From: Hippopus hippopus
Taxonomy: Eukaryota > Mollusca > Bivalvia > Cardiida > Cardiidae
Reading direction: 5' to 3'
Assembly (NCBI GenBank): GCA_946811185.2
Contig: OX328107.1
Coordinates: 45,498,360 to 45,562,359, forward strand
DNA: 64,000 nucleotides
The notes under the pieces are model-generated. The model ran no database searches and was not told the origin of the DNA. It worked only from the letters and a program-made list of their open reading frames with translations. Shown here in pieces: positions 1-11,402 of the stretch. Positions within the stretch are counted from its first letter, which is position 1. The number at the start of each line of letters is the position of its first letter. Made by a program: the position numbers and the translations under genes.

Positions 1-368
1 TTTTTGAATTTTAAATCATTGACTTCTTCGTGTAAGTTTAAGAACTCCAGGGGTTTCTTGATGTTCAAAGACAATTCATGAAAGATTCATTGTAACTGAA
101 TAATGGACTTAAACTCATGGTCCAGTTTATGAACTATTTCATGAAAAAAGAATGTGTATATTCAAAATGGAAAAAAATGTTTTACCCTTTTTATAAAATT
201 GAGTTCCACATTCTACCCTTTTCTACTCCCTGTTCCACTTCAGATAGGAGGAACCCTTGTCCTGTCACAAGCAATGATGGTTGCACTTCACGAGGAGTGT
301 AGAGCAAAAAAAACCAGCACATACATGCAGTCTGATCTTTCTCTTAATCCTCATCCTTTACTATTTCA

Positions 369-595
369 TTAACACGTTACCAACCGACAAAATCTCAGAC
401 TTGACCAAATCAAAGGCATTAAATTTGTAGAGGACAAAAGTTACTGAAAAACCGGAATTTTTTCTTTCAAAGGTTAGAAAACCTGCGAAAAGGAGAAAAT
501 GCTGGTTATCGGCATTTTCTCCTTTCCCTGCAATGGTTTCAAATGGTTTCTTTCTAAGAGTTGTTTAAACCCAAGATGGTGTAGATGAGGGTTAA
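369..595 (-). repeat. MITE-A copy (palindromic, TTAA-ended)
   Basis: One of roughly forty copies in the window of a ~229-bp non-autonomous element. It starts and ends in TTAA. Its centre, around 485-537, is the decayed palindrome (GGAGAAAATGCTGG and its complement) typical of the family. Orientation is called from the end carrying the GACAAAAT...GACTTG segment. Confidence 0.75.
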
Positions 596-778
596 ATGCT
601 TCAGTCATATGAAATCATTAATTAAAGTAACAATACTGGCCAAATTTTCGGTGAGGCAAGGGTAAATTCTTTGTTTTGGGACTTTTTCATTGTTTACTTT
701 TTATGCAGGAATGTTATGCATTGGGTCTGAATTTATGCGGGATCTAAAAAGAGACTAGAGTTGTCACTGAATGTGACT

Positions 779-1930
779 TAATACCCCCGCCAGGGCTTTG
801 ACAGAAACAGGCAATTTAACAAAAATTTTTTTAAGTTCAAGGCGAGATTACCCTTGAATCATAGGGAGTAGATGACTGAAAACTGCGTCTTGCACAACTT
901 CAGTATATGATCAATATATAAACAAACTTTCAATACAATAGCAGCAAAACTGTAGGGGGAAGTTCGCGAAAATCAGGTCAATATCTGCCAGCGTTTAGAA
1001 AAAAGTCCGGAAAACTGTTTTTTTTTGGGTGAAAATTTCCAAGTCCAAGGCCCGTAATTTCATCAAAAATCAGTGGACCAGAATGAAACTCAAACTTGAT
1101 ATGTAACTCATAGTGGTTGACTTACACTACAAAAATCAGCTCAATATCTGCCAGTGTTTAGAAAAAAAGTCCGGAAAACTGTTTTTTCTGTGAAAATTTG
1201 TAAGTCCGAGGCCCGTAATTTCGTCAAAAATCAATGGACCGGAACGAAACTCGAACTTGATCTGTAACTCATAGTTGTTGACTTGCACACCAAAAAGCAG
1301 CTCAATATCTACCAGCGTTAAGAAAAAAAGTCCGGAAAACTGTTTTTTCCATGAAAATTTCCAAGTCCAAGGCCCGTAATTTCATAAAAAATCAGTGGAC
1401 CATAACGAAACTCAAACTTGATCTGTAACTAATGGTGGTTGTCTTACACACCTAAAATCAGCTTTATAGCTGCCAGCGTTTAGAAAAAAGTCTGGAAAAC
1501 TGTTTTTTCCTTGAAAATTTCGAAGTCCAAGGCCCGTAATTTCGTCAAAAATCAGTGGACCAGAACGAAACTTGAACCTAATCTGTAACTAATGGTGGTT
1601 GACTTGCACACCAAAAATCAGCTCAATATCTGCCAGCGTTTAGAAAAAAAGGCCGGAAAACTGTTTTTTCCTTGAAAATTTCTAAGTCCAAGGCCAGTAA
1701 TTTCGTCAAAAATCAGTGGACCGGAACGAAACTCAAACTTGATCTGTAACTCATAGTGGTTGACTTACACACCAAAAATCAGCTCAATATCTGCCAGCGC
1801 CAGCGCTTTGACAGAAACAGGCAATTATTTGTACACAGACGGACACACAGACGGACAAACGGACGGACACACGGACAGACAGGCTGGTTCAAGTATACCC
1901 CCGAAAACATTCGTTTTGCGGGGGTATAAT
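779..1930. mobile_element. pearl-like element with five ~161-bp tandem monomers
   Basis: The ends are inverted copies of TAATACCCCCGC. Five monomers containing AGTCCAAGGCCCGTAATTT start near 1041, 1201, 1363, 1523 and 1684 (period 160-162 bp). They are followed by a run of GGAC/ACGG-type microsatellite (about 1839-1885) and a short terminal inverted repeat. Core array plus ACGG microsatellite plus hairpin end matches the bivalve 'pearl' group of non-autonomous elements. No protein is encoded. Confidence 0.7.
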
Positions 1931-3490
1931 TAGAATCCCGCAGTCGCACCCTCTAGAGTAGACACTGCAGCTATCTACACTGCCCACTACTTTGTTACAT
2001 ACGACCTTATTTTGAAATAGCAATAGTTAGGCTCTTTTTCCTAATTGAAATAGTCCATTTCATAATTCAGTGCTCTATGGCAGTAAATCAGACAAATGAA
2101 GCCCAGTGCTCTGTGACCAGCTGACAGACAATGTAGATCCCAAGAAAACCTGATAAAATCTTTGTGTAAGTGTTAGAAGGAGAAGAATAAATCTATCATA
2201 AGTTTCAATAATTAATTTCAAGGAAAAAATAAACAACTTCAAACAATAGGTAAGAGAGGTAGGTCTGAGTGATTACTACTGCAGAATAAGATGATAATGG
2301 AAAATCTGGAGCACTTTTCGGAAGCTACTCCAACTGTCAAATGAATCAATAACAGAAGTTCTTTTATTTCCTGACATATATGCTTTACTTTAGTTGCTGT
2401 ATAAAGATTAAGCATGCAATAGACGACTGTATTGTTCAAGAAATGATTTCAAAAGCATAAAAGAATGAGCTTATATAGTCAAGGGTTGTAATCTATTTAG
2501 TTGTATTTCTCAAGCATTTTGTATTAGACTTTAAATTGTTGAAACTAATCACATTAGGATCTAAAAGTAACAGTTGAAAGTACACCCTGTCAAAAATATT
2601 AAGAAATGTTCATTCTAAGTTTATAACATAATTTATGAAATAGTTCATGAATAATGCATAAAGTACAAATTGAACAAATAGTTTATGGGATAGTTCAAGA
2701 ACTGGTCATGGGCAATTCATGAACGGTTTAAACATGGATAAGTTCATAAACTGTTTTCCATATTTGCAGTTTATGCACATTTCATAAACTATTCATCCAC
2801 TACGCTTGAAATTTTTGATAAGGGTGAGGTGCTCTGTCACGAAAAATGTATTCCATATGGTAGTCTGAAGTTGTCATTTTCATCTTTGAAATTTTATGAA
2901 AAGTATTTTCAAACAATTCTAAAATAGAGTATGAAGTATGAGGTGCGTCTCTGAAATGCATTCATTTACAAAACTTTATTTCACAAGTGAAGATGGGAAT
3001 TATCACAATACCCCAAATTTTCTGTACCTCTGTCTTTATTCAAGAGGACATAGGGTTTTATAGTGGTACTCTATCAAACTGGCAAATTGTTAATCTCCTT
3101 CTATTTTATCCATGAAAAGCAAAAGCCCAAACCAAACCTTCAAAGCAGTAATAAAAGGATTATAAAAATACTCAAATTGAAATTATTTTTTCTAAGCCAA
3201 AGAAGAGAATCTACATATAATATGGTAATGCATAGAATTCAGCAAATCAGCCATGCTTTGATGGAGCTTTCAATCCATTTTAATTCACATTTACAATCCA
3301 GCGCCCCGACTATTGACTGTGGTAAATTAACTGTTCATCACTTTAAATCTTAATAGACTATTGCCGACACGCTCTGTGGCCCCTGTGACAGCTATTGTAG
3401 TGCCCGAGACATAATAATAAAAATCAAGCTTATGGATGCAAATATAGTTTATGAATTTAAAAACGGGCTATTCCTTATAAACCTGTCTGT
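1931..3490. other. no gene seen
   Basis: AT-rich sequence with short open frames only and no recognisable domain. A loose stretch around 2605-2790 repeats variants of 'aattcatgaa'/'agttcatgaa', also seen at 1-140, suggesting an old simple repeat. Confidence 0.5.
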
Positions 3491-3497
3491 AAAACCC

Positions 3498-3760
3498 TAA
3501 GCCCTTTACCAAACAATCCTGAGTTTTAACAACTCTGAGAAAGAAGTCTTTAGAAAACAATTGGAGGGAAAAGGAGAAAATGCATTTTAATGACTGCTCA
3601 GGAAGATGGCCTATGAAAACATCATGGGACAAAGAGAAATTTTACATTCAACAAGCATTTTTCTTCCCACAGTATTTTCTACTCTTTCAAAGAGGAAAAA
3701 AGAAGACAAAACCATTCATTTATGCCACATTTAATTTGTCACATACAACTGTTTTCAATA
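3498..3760 (+). repeat. rearranged MITE-A copy
   Basis: Begins CCCTTTACCAAACAATCC like intact copies and reaches the GGAAAAGGAGAAAATGC half of the palindrome. The second half (CCCACAGTATTTTCTACTCTTTC) resumes about 65 bp later, so the core is interrupted. Confidence 0.55.
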
Positions 3761-4119
3761 TGGAGGAGCCTGCCATATTTGTTGTCTGGTAGAAAGACAT
3801 AATATGCTTCTTATCAGCACTTTACAAAGGAGATGTGCCTTGCCCAATGGCAATCCAACCATGACTAGCGTAGGTGGAAACAACATTGATGCAGGCGACA
3901 ACTATTGTGAAATAAGATATTCGAGATATCAGGCATGACAAAATCTGCACATAGATGATATTTGTATCCCTTTGTCCATATTGGTTTCATCCATTTACAT
4001 ACAGGCTTTTGCCTATAATGTCTTGGCAAAGCAGACAGAGTAGATCAAAGATTGGACTGCATGTTCTTTGCAGTCTGATCTTGACCTACACTGACTGCAA
4101 ATGCCACTATAGTTGCTTT

Positions 4120-4275
4120 AAGGGTTGTGAACGTTCTCAGTCTTATTCTCCCCAATTTTCTAAATTTGAAAGTAACACAACTTGTGATTGGCTAAACCAT
4201 TTGGTTTAACCAATCAAAAGTTGTGTTATGTTAAAATTTAGTAAATCTTGGAGAACATGACTTAGAATGTTTTTG
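4120..4275. repeat. hairpin MITE (AAAGTAACACAACTT type)
   Basis: Inverted halves meet at AACCATTTGGTT near 4200; the arms contain AACACAACTTGTGATTGG and its complement. A second copy of the same family lies at 61528-61730. Confidence 0.6.
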
Positions 4276-4284
4276 AGAATAGTT

Positions 4285-4535
4285 GGTGAATGTGAGCCCT
4301 GGGGTCCTAAGTTCAAGTTCCAGCTTGGCCACATTCCAGGCTGATGATCCTCATTGTTACAAGATTTGGTCCCCTCTCACTGCTGAACACTATTTCTACA
4401 ATGTTTATGTGGGAAATCAGCCACATCAGCTGCAAAGCACCAGTAAAAGGAATTCCAGAAATACATTGGTAGGACGTGCACTGGACACCACATGACTGAC
4501 ATGAAGTTGAAAAGGGTGTTAAACATAAAAACAAT
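4285..4535 (+). repeat. SINE-like repeat (bivalve V/Meta type tail)
   Basis: Contains a B-box-like GTTCAAGTTCC near 4312 and ends in GTTGAAAAGGGTGTTAAACA, the tail type seen in other SINEs of this window. The 5' tRNA-like head is poorly preserved. Confidence 0.5.
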
Positions 4536-4608
4536 TCTACAGCATCACTTTAGACCAACAAAACAATTTTTATATAGCTGTGACTTTTGACTTATTCATA
4601 CAAACAAA

Positions 4609-5235
4609 TTTAACACTTTACCACACAATCCTGAGTTTTATTGATCTTGAGGAAGAAAGCATTTGAAAACATTCTGGATATAGGAGAAATTGCTTGTAAC
4701 CAGCTTTTAGTTCTTTCCCCACAATGTTTTCTTAGCTTTTAAAGACAAATTACATCATTTGAGCCACCTTGGATCTGTCGTCTGCAGATGCTTTCAAGTT
4801 GGACAAGTCTGCAATTTTGTGGTCTTGTAAAGCCTTCAGTCATAAAATCTCAACACTAGTGAATGAATGAACATAACCCTTTACAATATAATTCTGTATT
4901 TTTCCACCTCTGAAAAATATAATCTTTTGAAATATTGTTGGAAAGGGAGTAAACAGCATTTTCTCCTTACTTCCACACTGTTTGCCCTTTCCAAATACAA
5001 ATTCCATCATACAAGTCACATTAAATCTTTACCACACAATCCTGAGTTTTAATGACCATGAGAAAGAAGCCATTTGGAAACATTGTGGGAAAAGGAGAAA
5101 ATGCTGCCAACCAGCATTTTCTCCTTTTCCCATGAAGTTTTAAACCCTTCCCAAAACAAATTTCATTCTTTCAGTCATGTTTATTTTATTGACTGCAAAA
5201 TCATTGCTTTCAACTTGGACAAGTCTAATATCTCG
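4609..5235 (+). repeat. three MITE-A copies in a row
   Basis: Copies start near 4609, 4874 and 5024, each with the (C)TTTACCACACAATCC end. The second is truncated by the third. The third keeps a good central palindrome near 5085-5140. Confidence 0.7.
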
Positions 5236-5537
5236 ATGTTTGCTTTGAAAACAACCAACCTAAAAATGAACCAATGAGAAATATTGTTGGAAGAACAAAA
5301 AACAGTGCACAACAAACCTTTTGTTGTGGGGTAAATCCTCACACAGTTGTTATTGTTTGAACCATGAAGACTTTGTCGGCTGCATTCATCCACCCATCAA
5401 CAAAAACTGTATTTGAATTATATTTGTGCGAGGGATGAATAATTTCACCAGGACCAGCTGAAAAAAAAAGATAAAAATCATAGATATAAATTTATGTAAA
5501 GTACAATAGCTTATAAAAGTGTATAACTTATCCCTCA

Positions 5538-5803
5538 TATGGCCTGCAACACGTGAAAAGGGGCATTCGGACATTTGCATAAAGTGTCGTCCCGGATCAT
5601 CCTGCGCAGTCCGCACAGGCTGATCCCAGACGACACTTTCCGATCATGTGTGATATTCTGTTTCATGCAAGTCTACTGTAGGACAAAATCTAATGTCGAC
5701 GTAAAGTGCCATCTCGGATCAGCCTGTGCAGACTGCACAGGCTGATCCGAGACAACACTTTATGCAAAAGTCCGAATGCCCCTTTTTGCGTGTTGCAAGC
5801 CAT
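5538..5803. repeat. MITE-C copy (GGCCTGCAAC ends)
   Basis: About 265 bp with inverted ends GGCCTGCAACACGTG / GTGTTGCAAGCC and two internal hairpins containing CGCAGTCCGCACAGGCTGATC. A close relative lies at 41517-41783, immediately beside the Polinton insertion. Confidence 0.75.
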
Positions 5804-5821
5804 ATAATGGTAAAATATTTC

Positions 5822-6050
5822 TTAACCCTACCAAACAACAAAATTATAGCTTTGTCTAAGTTGAATGCATTTGCAGATGACAATAATTATTGTTGTTCAA
5901 AACATGAAACTTCCATAACAAAGGATAGAAAAAACTGTGGGAAAAGGAGAAAATGCTGGTAACCAGCATTTTCTCTTTTTCCCACTGTTTTCCAAAAGCC
6001 TTCTTCCTCAGGGTTGTCGAAAGTTTGGATTGTGTGGTAAGGGGTTTATT
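5822..6050 (-). repeat. MITE-A copy
   Basis: Full-length copy in reverse orientation: starts TTAACCCTACCAAACAACAAAATT, core palindrome near 5938-5993, ends GTGTGGTAAGGGG. Confidence 0.75.
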
Positions 6051-6324
6051 GCAAAAATGGAATTTCAGAGTGTTTTTGCACTCCTAGCCTCACTTTCAAT
6101 AAATTTACTTGCAAAAAAGTTTTATAACTTTTTATTGGACAACAATAATTCAGAGTTGTCAGTATTGGAAGTATTCAGACAGAGCCGTGGACTCAGCAGA
6201 TGACATTTTGTCTTTGAAATGGTGGTCACCATTTTATCCTTTGCCAATCATTTTTTCAAAGGTTGTTTCTGAAGAGTTTGAAAGAGACACAGGACCCTGA
6301 ATAAGTCTTATACCAAGTCTTAGT

Positions 6325-7060
6325 CTGAACCCTTTATTGCACAATCCTGACTTTTAAGGCCCCTGAGAAAGAAAGCTAAAACCAACCAACCCACCCACTC
6401 ACCCACCCACCCAACCACCCAGCAAACCAACCAACCAACCAATTAACCAACCAACCCTTTACCAAAGATCCCAAGTTTTAACAACCCTAAGGAAAAAGAC
6501 CTTTAAAACAAAGTGGAAAAAAGGTTTTTCAACCTTTCAGGGCCATTTTCTCATCATATTTGGTATCTGAAAATCCCTTCAATAAGGATGAGTCTAAAAT
6601 TTTGTCATCTGGTGAAGAGTTAACCCTTTTCCATATGACAAGTTGTAGACTCTTTCAAATTTAACTCTTAGAGCGCTGAATTAACCTATCAGGCATTTCC
6701 ATCCTAGAAAAATGAGCCTAATAATAGCAATTTCATGGTTGCCTTTGTCTACAGTGTTTCAGCAAAACGGCCACTATAGATCAAAGATCAGGCTGCACGT
6801 TTTGTTCAGCCTGATCTTGATCTACACTGGCCGCAAAAGCAGCTATAGTCATAAAAGGTGCTCTAAGGGTGAAAAGATCTACAGATTACAAATTCAAAAT
6901 AAGTACAAATGAGCTCAAGTTCTATGATAGCATAGTAACCATTGTGGGAAAAAGAGAAAATGCTGGTTACCAGCTTTTTCTCCTTTTCCCACTATGTCTT
7001 TATAAGACTTTCTGCTCAGAGTTGTTAAAACTCGGTTTAAGTTGTAAGGGGTTAGATGAA
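6325..7060. repeat. MITE-A fragments with AACC/ACCC microsatellite
   Basis: Fragments start near 6325 and 6450, and a third has its core near 6943-6995. Between 6376 and 6462 lies an imperfect AACC/ACCC simple repeat. Confidence 0.65.
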
Positions 7061-7566
7061 ATAGTGAAATTCGTAATGCCGAATTTGCTTCAACCAACCA
7101 TGACAGTTATTATAAAAATAATGGTGATAATAATAATGACGATTGTGATAAAAAAAATTGTACTTGTTATATTCTCTCTCTCTCTCTGACATGCTACGAG
7201 AGAAGTGCAATTGCTCACTTTTCCACAGTTTTTGAAAAAAAATTCACAAGGTTTAAAAAGTCATTCTTAGATACCTAAATGTTATTTCTAGCAAATGAAA
7301 TGGGAAATGATAGAAACAGGAGGTGAGTCTGCAAAATTACCCTAACCTATCAAATATTATATTGCTGACAATTACAAAACCAGATATGGTCAACAGAAGC
7401 ATTCATTCCCATCCACAAAATGACAAATCAAATGTGGCTCAGATGACTGGATCTGTCTTTGATAGGCTTGAAAACATTGTTGGTTTGTAGGCTTCTCCTT
7501 TTCCAGCAATGTTTTCAAATACCTTCTTTCTCAGAGTCACATAAAAAGACTGTTTAGTAAATGTTT

Positions 7567-8511
7567 AACCCTTTACCACTCAATCACAAGTTTTTACAAC
7601 CTTGAGAAAGAAAGCTTTTGCAAACATTGTGGGAAAATGGTACATACTGGCAACAAGTATTTTCCCCATTTTGCACATTGTTTTCTATCTTTTCAGAGAA
7701 CTTCAGCTCATTTTCAACAATTTCAAAACTGTTGTCTGCAATTATTGCTTTCAACTTTTAGAGTCTTATATTTGTCATTTGGGAAAAGGTTTAACCCTTT
7801 ACCAAACAATCTTGGGTTTTCACAACTCTCTGAAAGAAGCCCTTTGAAAACATTGTGGGAAAAGGAGAAAATGCTGGTAACCAGCATTTTCTCCTTTTCC
7901 CACAATGTTTTCCACCGTTCCCAGAACAAATTTCAATGTTTGAGTCACATTAATTTTGTCATCTGCAAATACTTTTAATTTGGACCAGTCTAAAATTTTG
8001 TTATTTGGTAAAGAGTCAACCCTACTTGCATTTACTGGCATTGATATTGTATGACTGAAACTTCATAGAAAAATGTAGTATAGACCAAGATTAGACTGCA
8101 CATTTTAGCAGGCCTATCATGGTCTAAATTCTATGCAAATTATATCACTAGTTGCAGGATAAATGTTTTAACCCTTTACAAACTTGGACTAAACCAAATT
8201 TAAAGCACTTGCAGACAAAAACTGAAATGTTTTTCACATTATGGCATTTATAACTGAATAGGTAGAAAGGAAAAGAAGAAAGTGCTGGTAACCAGCATTT
8301 TCTCCTTTTCCAATGTTTTCAAAAGGTCTATTTCTAAGGGTCATTGAAGCTAAGGATTGTGTGGTAAAGGGTTCAGTATTTACCAAACCACACAATTTTA
8401 GACTGGTCCATTTGAAATTTAGTTAGCAACATTTTCTCCATTTCCCACAATGTTTTCAGAGAACCTCTTCCTTGGGATCGTTAAAACTTGGGATTGTGTG
8501 GTAAAGGGTTA
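7567..8511. repeat. cluster of four MITE-A copies
   Basis: Copies at about 7567-7790, 7792-8023, 8168-8373 and 8375-8511. The 7792 copy has a fully preserved 57-bp central palindrome (about 7852-7908). Short open frames here only read through the palindromes. Confidence 0.75.
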
Positions 8512-8818
8512 GGTTGATTAATTGATCGTTTAGTGCTTAATGCCATTATTTAACATTGTTTCAGTAATTTCATGGCAGCTAGTGCACCTATCCATGCTTT
8601 CCTGGAGTTTCTGTTACCATTACTCCGCACAATATTTTTTCCAAGCCAATGGCTGCTTTCCAACATCACCATCGTCAAAACAATGGTCAGCTCTGAGAGA
8701 ATGAATCCCGTAGCAATGACTATAATTAATTCTTGAAAAGAAATTGACCAAGCCGATCCAGCGACCTCCTGCTCTCAAGTCCTGTGTGCTACCGACTGAG
8801 CTACTGGGGCTCGGCTGA
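8512..8818 (-). repeat. tRNA-derived SINE
   Basis: On the minus strand the head carries an A-box-like TAGCTCAGTCGGTAGCACAC (near 8788-8808); the body is shared with the better copy at 35905-36215. The 3' tail (TTAGTGCTTAATGCC, near 8527) matches the molluscan V/Meta-SINE type. Not a functional tRNA: no cloverleaf can be completed. Confidence 0.7.
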
Positions 8819-9360
8819 AGGGTGAAGCACTGCAAAATAGGATCGTGTGTAAATTTGTATTTTGTCGTTAACAGAAAAAAACTGCCTTGTTAATGCACAG
8901 TAACATTGTCATAATCATTAGTTCTCTTGATAAATGGCTTTGATAAGTAAATAATGCATTAAACACTACAAAAATCTGCCTAGTAAGTATGAAATTATCT
9001 TTTTACATTCCTGCACATGATATATGTTATCGCCATAAACTTGTTTGACAATAGGATTTGGTGTAATTGTACATTATGCTGCATTGTAAAAGTTGTGTTA
9101 GGTTTGATTTGGATGGACAGACGGATGGATGGATGGTGTGCTAGAAATTTGTTAAATGCTCGGTGTGTGAGTGAGATGCATTGAAACAAATGAATGAATG
9201 AATGAATGAATGAAAACAAAACTAACCAAACATACTGTATTATGGAAAACAATAGTTTTCCATTCATCACAATTTTTAAGGCAAATTTCTCTTTAGTAAG
9301 TTTTTATTTCCACAACTTTTACTTTTTCTGTTTCGAAGTTTAGGTAATAGACTTGTCCAT
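8819..9360. other. no gene; simple repeats
   Basis: Only simple repeats are evident: GGAT units at about 9117-9137 and AATG units at about 9190-9214. Confidence 0.6.
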
Positions 9361-9790
9361 AAGTAAAGCCTATGATATACAATCACTAGTTTAGATAACT
9401 CTGAGAAAGAAAGCTTCTGAAAACATAGTGGAAAAAGGAGAAAACACTTTTGATTAACCAGAATTTTCTGATTTTCTTACAATGTCTTTGAACGATCTAG
9501 AGACATGCTTTCAAAATGCTTTCAAGTTGGACAAGGCTAAGATTTTGTCATCTGGTAAAGAGTTAAATATGACTTAATACTTTACTGCCGATTTTAACAA
9601 CCTTGAGAAAGTCAAGGCCTTTGAAAACTTTGTGGGAAAAGGAGAAAATGCTGGTAACCAGCATTTTCTCATTTTACCACAATGTTTTTTAAGCCATCAA
9701 AGACAGAAATAATCATATGAACCAAATTTAATTTGTTGTCTGCAAATGCTTTCAATTTGGACAAGGTTCATATTTTGTTGTAATTTAAAG
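9361..9790. repeat. two MITE-A copies
   Basis: Copies at about 9390-9566 (degenerate) and 9577-9790. The second has a well-kept palindrome near 9630-9685. Confidence 0.7.
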
Positions 9791-10555
9791 ACTTTAAGAT
9801 AAATCTGTTGCATGAATTATTTAACAAATTAGTTTAATGCTGTCAACTTTTATTTTTTATACAGGTTAATGAAAAAAGAAAAAAAAAAAAGAACTGGATC
9901 ATGAGGGAAACAGTTGATACTAAAATATTTTAGATTCTCTCCACGAAGACTGATTATCATACAAATAAGATATTCAAATTGCTTTTCAACATTTTCTTTT
10001 AATGTTTAATATGGCTTTTCAAACAGGAGAAAACAGTAAATTTAGAGCGTAACTTTCAATAGGATGGCGGGGGGATAAAAAGGAGATAAAAAAAAAATTA
10101 ATATGCAGACTCCTAGCTGTTACTTTACAGCAAAACAAGAGATGCTGTGACCGACAACTCTGATGCATTTCACTTACAAAAAGAAAAATGCAGAAATCAC
10201 TTAATAGAAGAAAAATGAGAGCACTGCATGAAGGTGCAAATGCTTGACTGCAGTTGCTTGATTTTCAGTGAAAATTCCAAGTTGAAAAAGGGGCATAACT
10301 GTGTAAAAATATCTTAATGAATACCTGTCCTTGATGTATGGATTTCTCTTTTGATAGTTAACTACTCCAAGTTTGATATTTTCAGTAATGACAGAGATAT
10401 GACAAAAAGTCGATCTTTTTTCACCAGGACAAGACCAGGGCTATGGTAATACTTTGATGTTTTCTTTGAAAACATCAGAGCTAAAAAAAGTCACGACCAC
10501 ACAGGCTAGATTAAGAGGTAACCCATAAGCTACTGCATAAAATAAGATGGAGAAA
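9791..10555. other. no gene seen
   Basis: AT-rich with poly-A runs near 9873-9890 and 10088-10098. No feature could be supported. Confidence 0.5.
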
Positions 10556-10557
10556 GA

Positions 10558-10783
10558 TTGACCTTTTACCAAACTACTAAATTTTGGACTCATCCAAATT
10601 CAAAGCTTTTGCAGAGAACAAATTAAATAGGCTCAAATGGTGAGATTTGTCTTTGAAAATGTAGAAAACATTTTGGGAAAAGGAGAAAATGCTTGCTACC
10701 GGCATTTTTTTCCTTGTCTCACAATAAATTTCAAAGTTTTCTTTTTCTTGTTAAAACCCTGGATCATGTGGTACAGGGTTAAA
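10558..10783 (-). repeat. MITE-A copy
   Basis: Reverse-oriented copy with core near 10672-10727, ending in TGTGGTACAGGGTTAA. Confidence 0.7.
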
Positions 10784-10849
10784 CCCTTAGAGTGCCAACA
10801 AGAATCTCATTCTTAAAATAAGACAGAGATATAAACATTTCAAGCATGT

Positions 10850-11082
10850 TTCATTGTGAATGATTTATTGAATGGTGTTTTACTACACTCTCGAAATTCA
10901 GACATATTAGAGAGCTCATATGTTCATGTATATCCTTGGCTTCACGAATTATAGGTTTAGGCTCTGAGGTGTACCACCAAAGGTCACTCCCATGGAAAAA
11001 CCAGCGCTTCAAGTGAGGATCAAACCCAGGGTCTCCAGGTTTCCAATCCTAACCCTTCACAGCTGAGCCATGCAGGACCCCT
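10850..11082 (-). repeat. tRNA-derived SINE
   Basis: Reading the minus strand, the head 'TGCATGGCTCAGCTGTG' and a B-box-like region (GGGTTTGATCC, near 11010-11030) are followed by a tail with TGGTGTTTTACTAC. It faces the next SINE in opposite orientation. Confidence 0.6.
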
Positions 11083-11227
11083 TATAAACTGTTTTGAAAC
11101 ATAGAATTGTGTCATCTCCCATTTTAACCCTTAGAGTGCCAAATATATCCAAGTCATTTCCATTTGAAAAATAATACCAAAATAAATTCAGTTTTGATTT
11201 GTCCTCTGTATATGCTTTGAATTTTGA

Positions 11228-11402
11228 CACAGGGGTCCTGCGTGGCTCAGTGGTACAGTGTAGGACTCGTAACCTGCAGGACCCAGGATCAAATGGGCTT
11301 TTCGTGGAAGTGTCCATGGGCAAGACCCTTCAGAGCCCTAGCCTACTACTGGTGGGACCCAGGAAATACATGAATATGTGAGCTGTCACTGTGATATGAG
11401 TA
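11228..11402 (+). repeat. tRNA-derived SINE
   Basis: Head 'GCGTGGCTCAGTGGTACAG' (A box) and CCAGGATCAAAT (B box, degenerate), then the shared body CCTAGCCTACTACTGGTGGG and AATACATGAATATGTGAGC. Same family as 32761-32990 and 40262-40508. Confidence 0.7.
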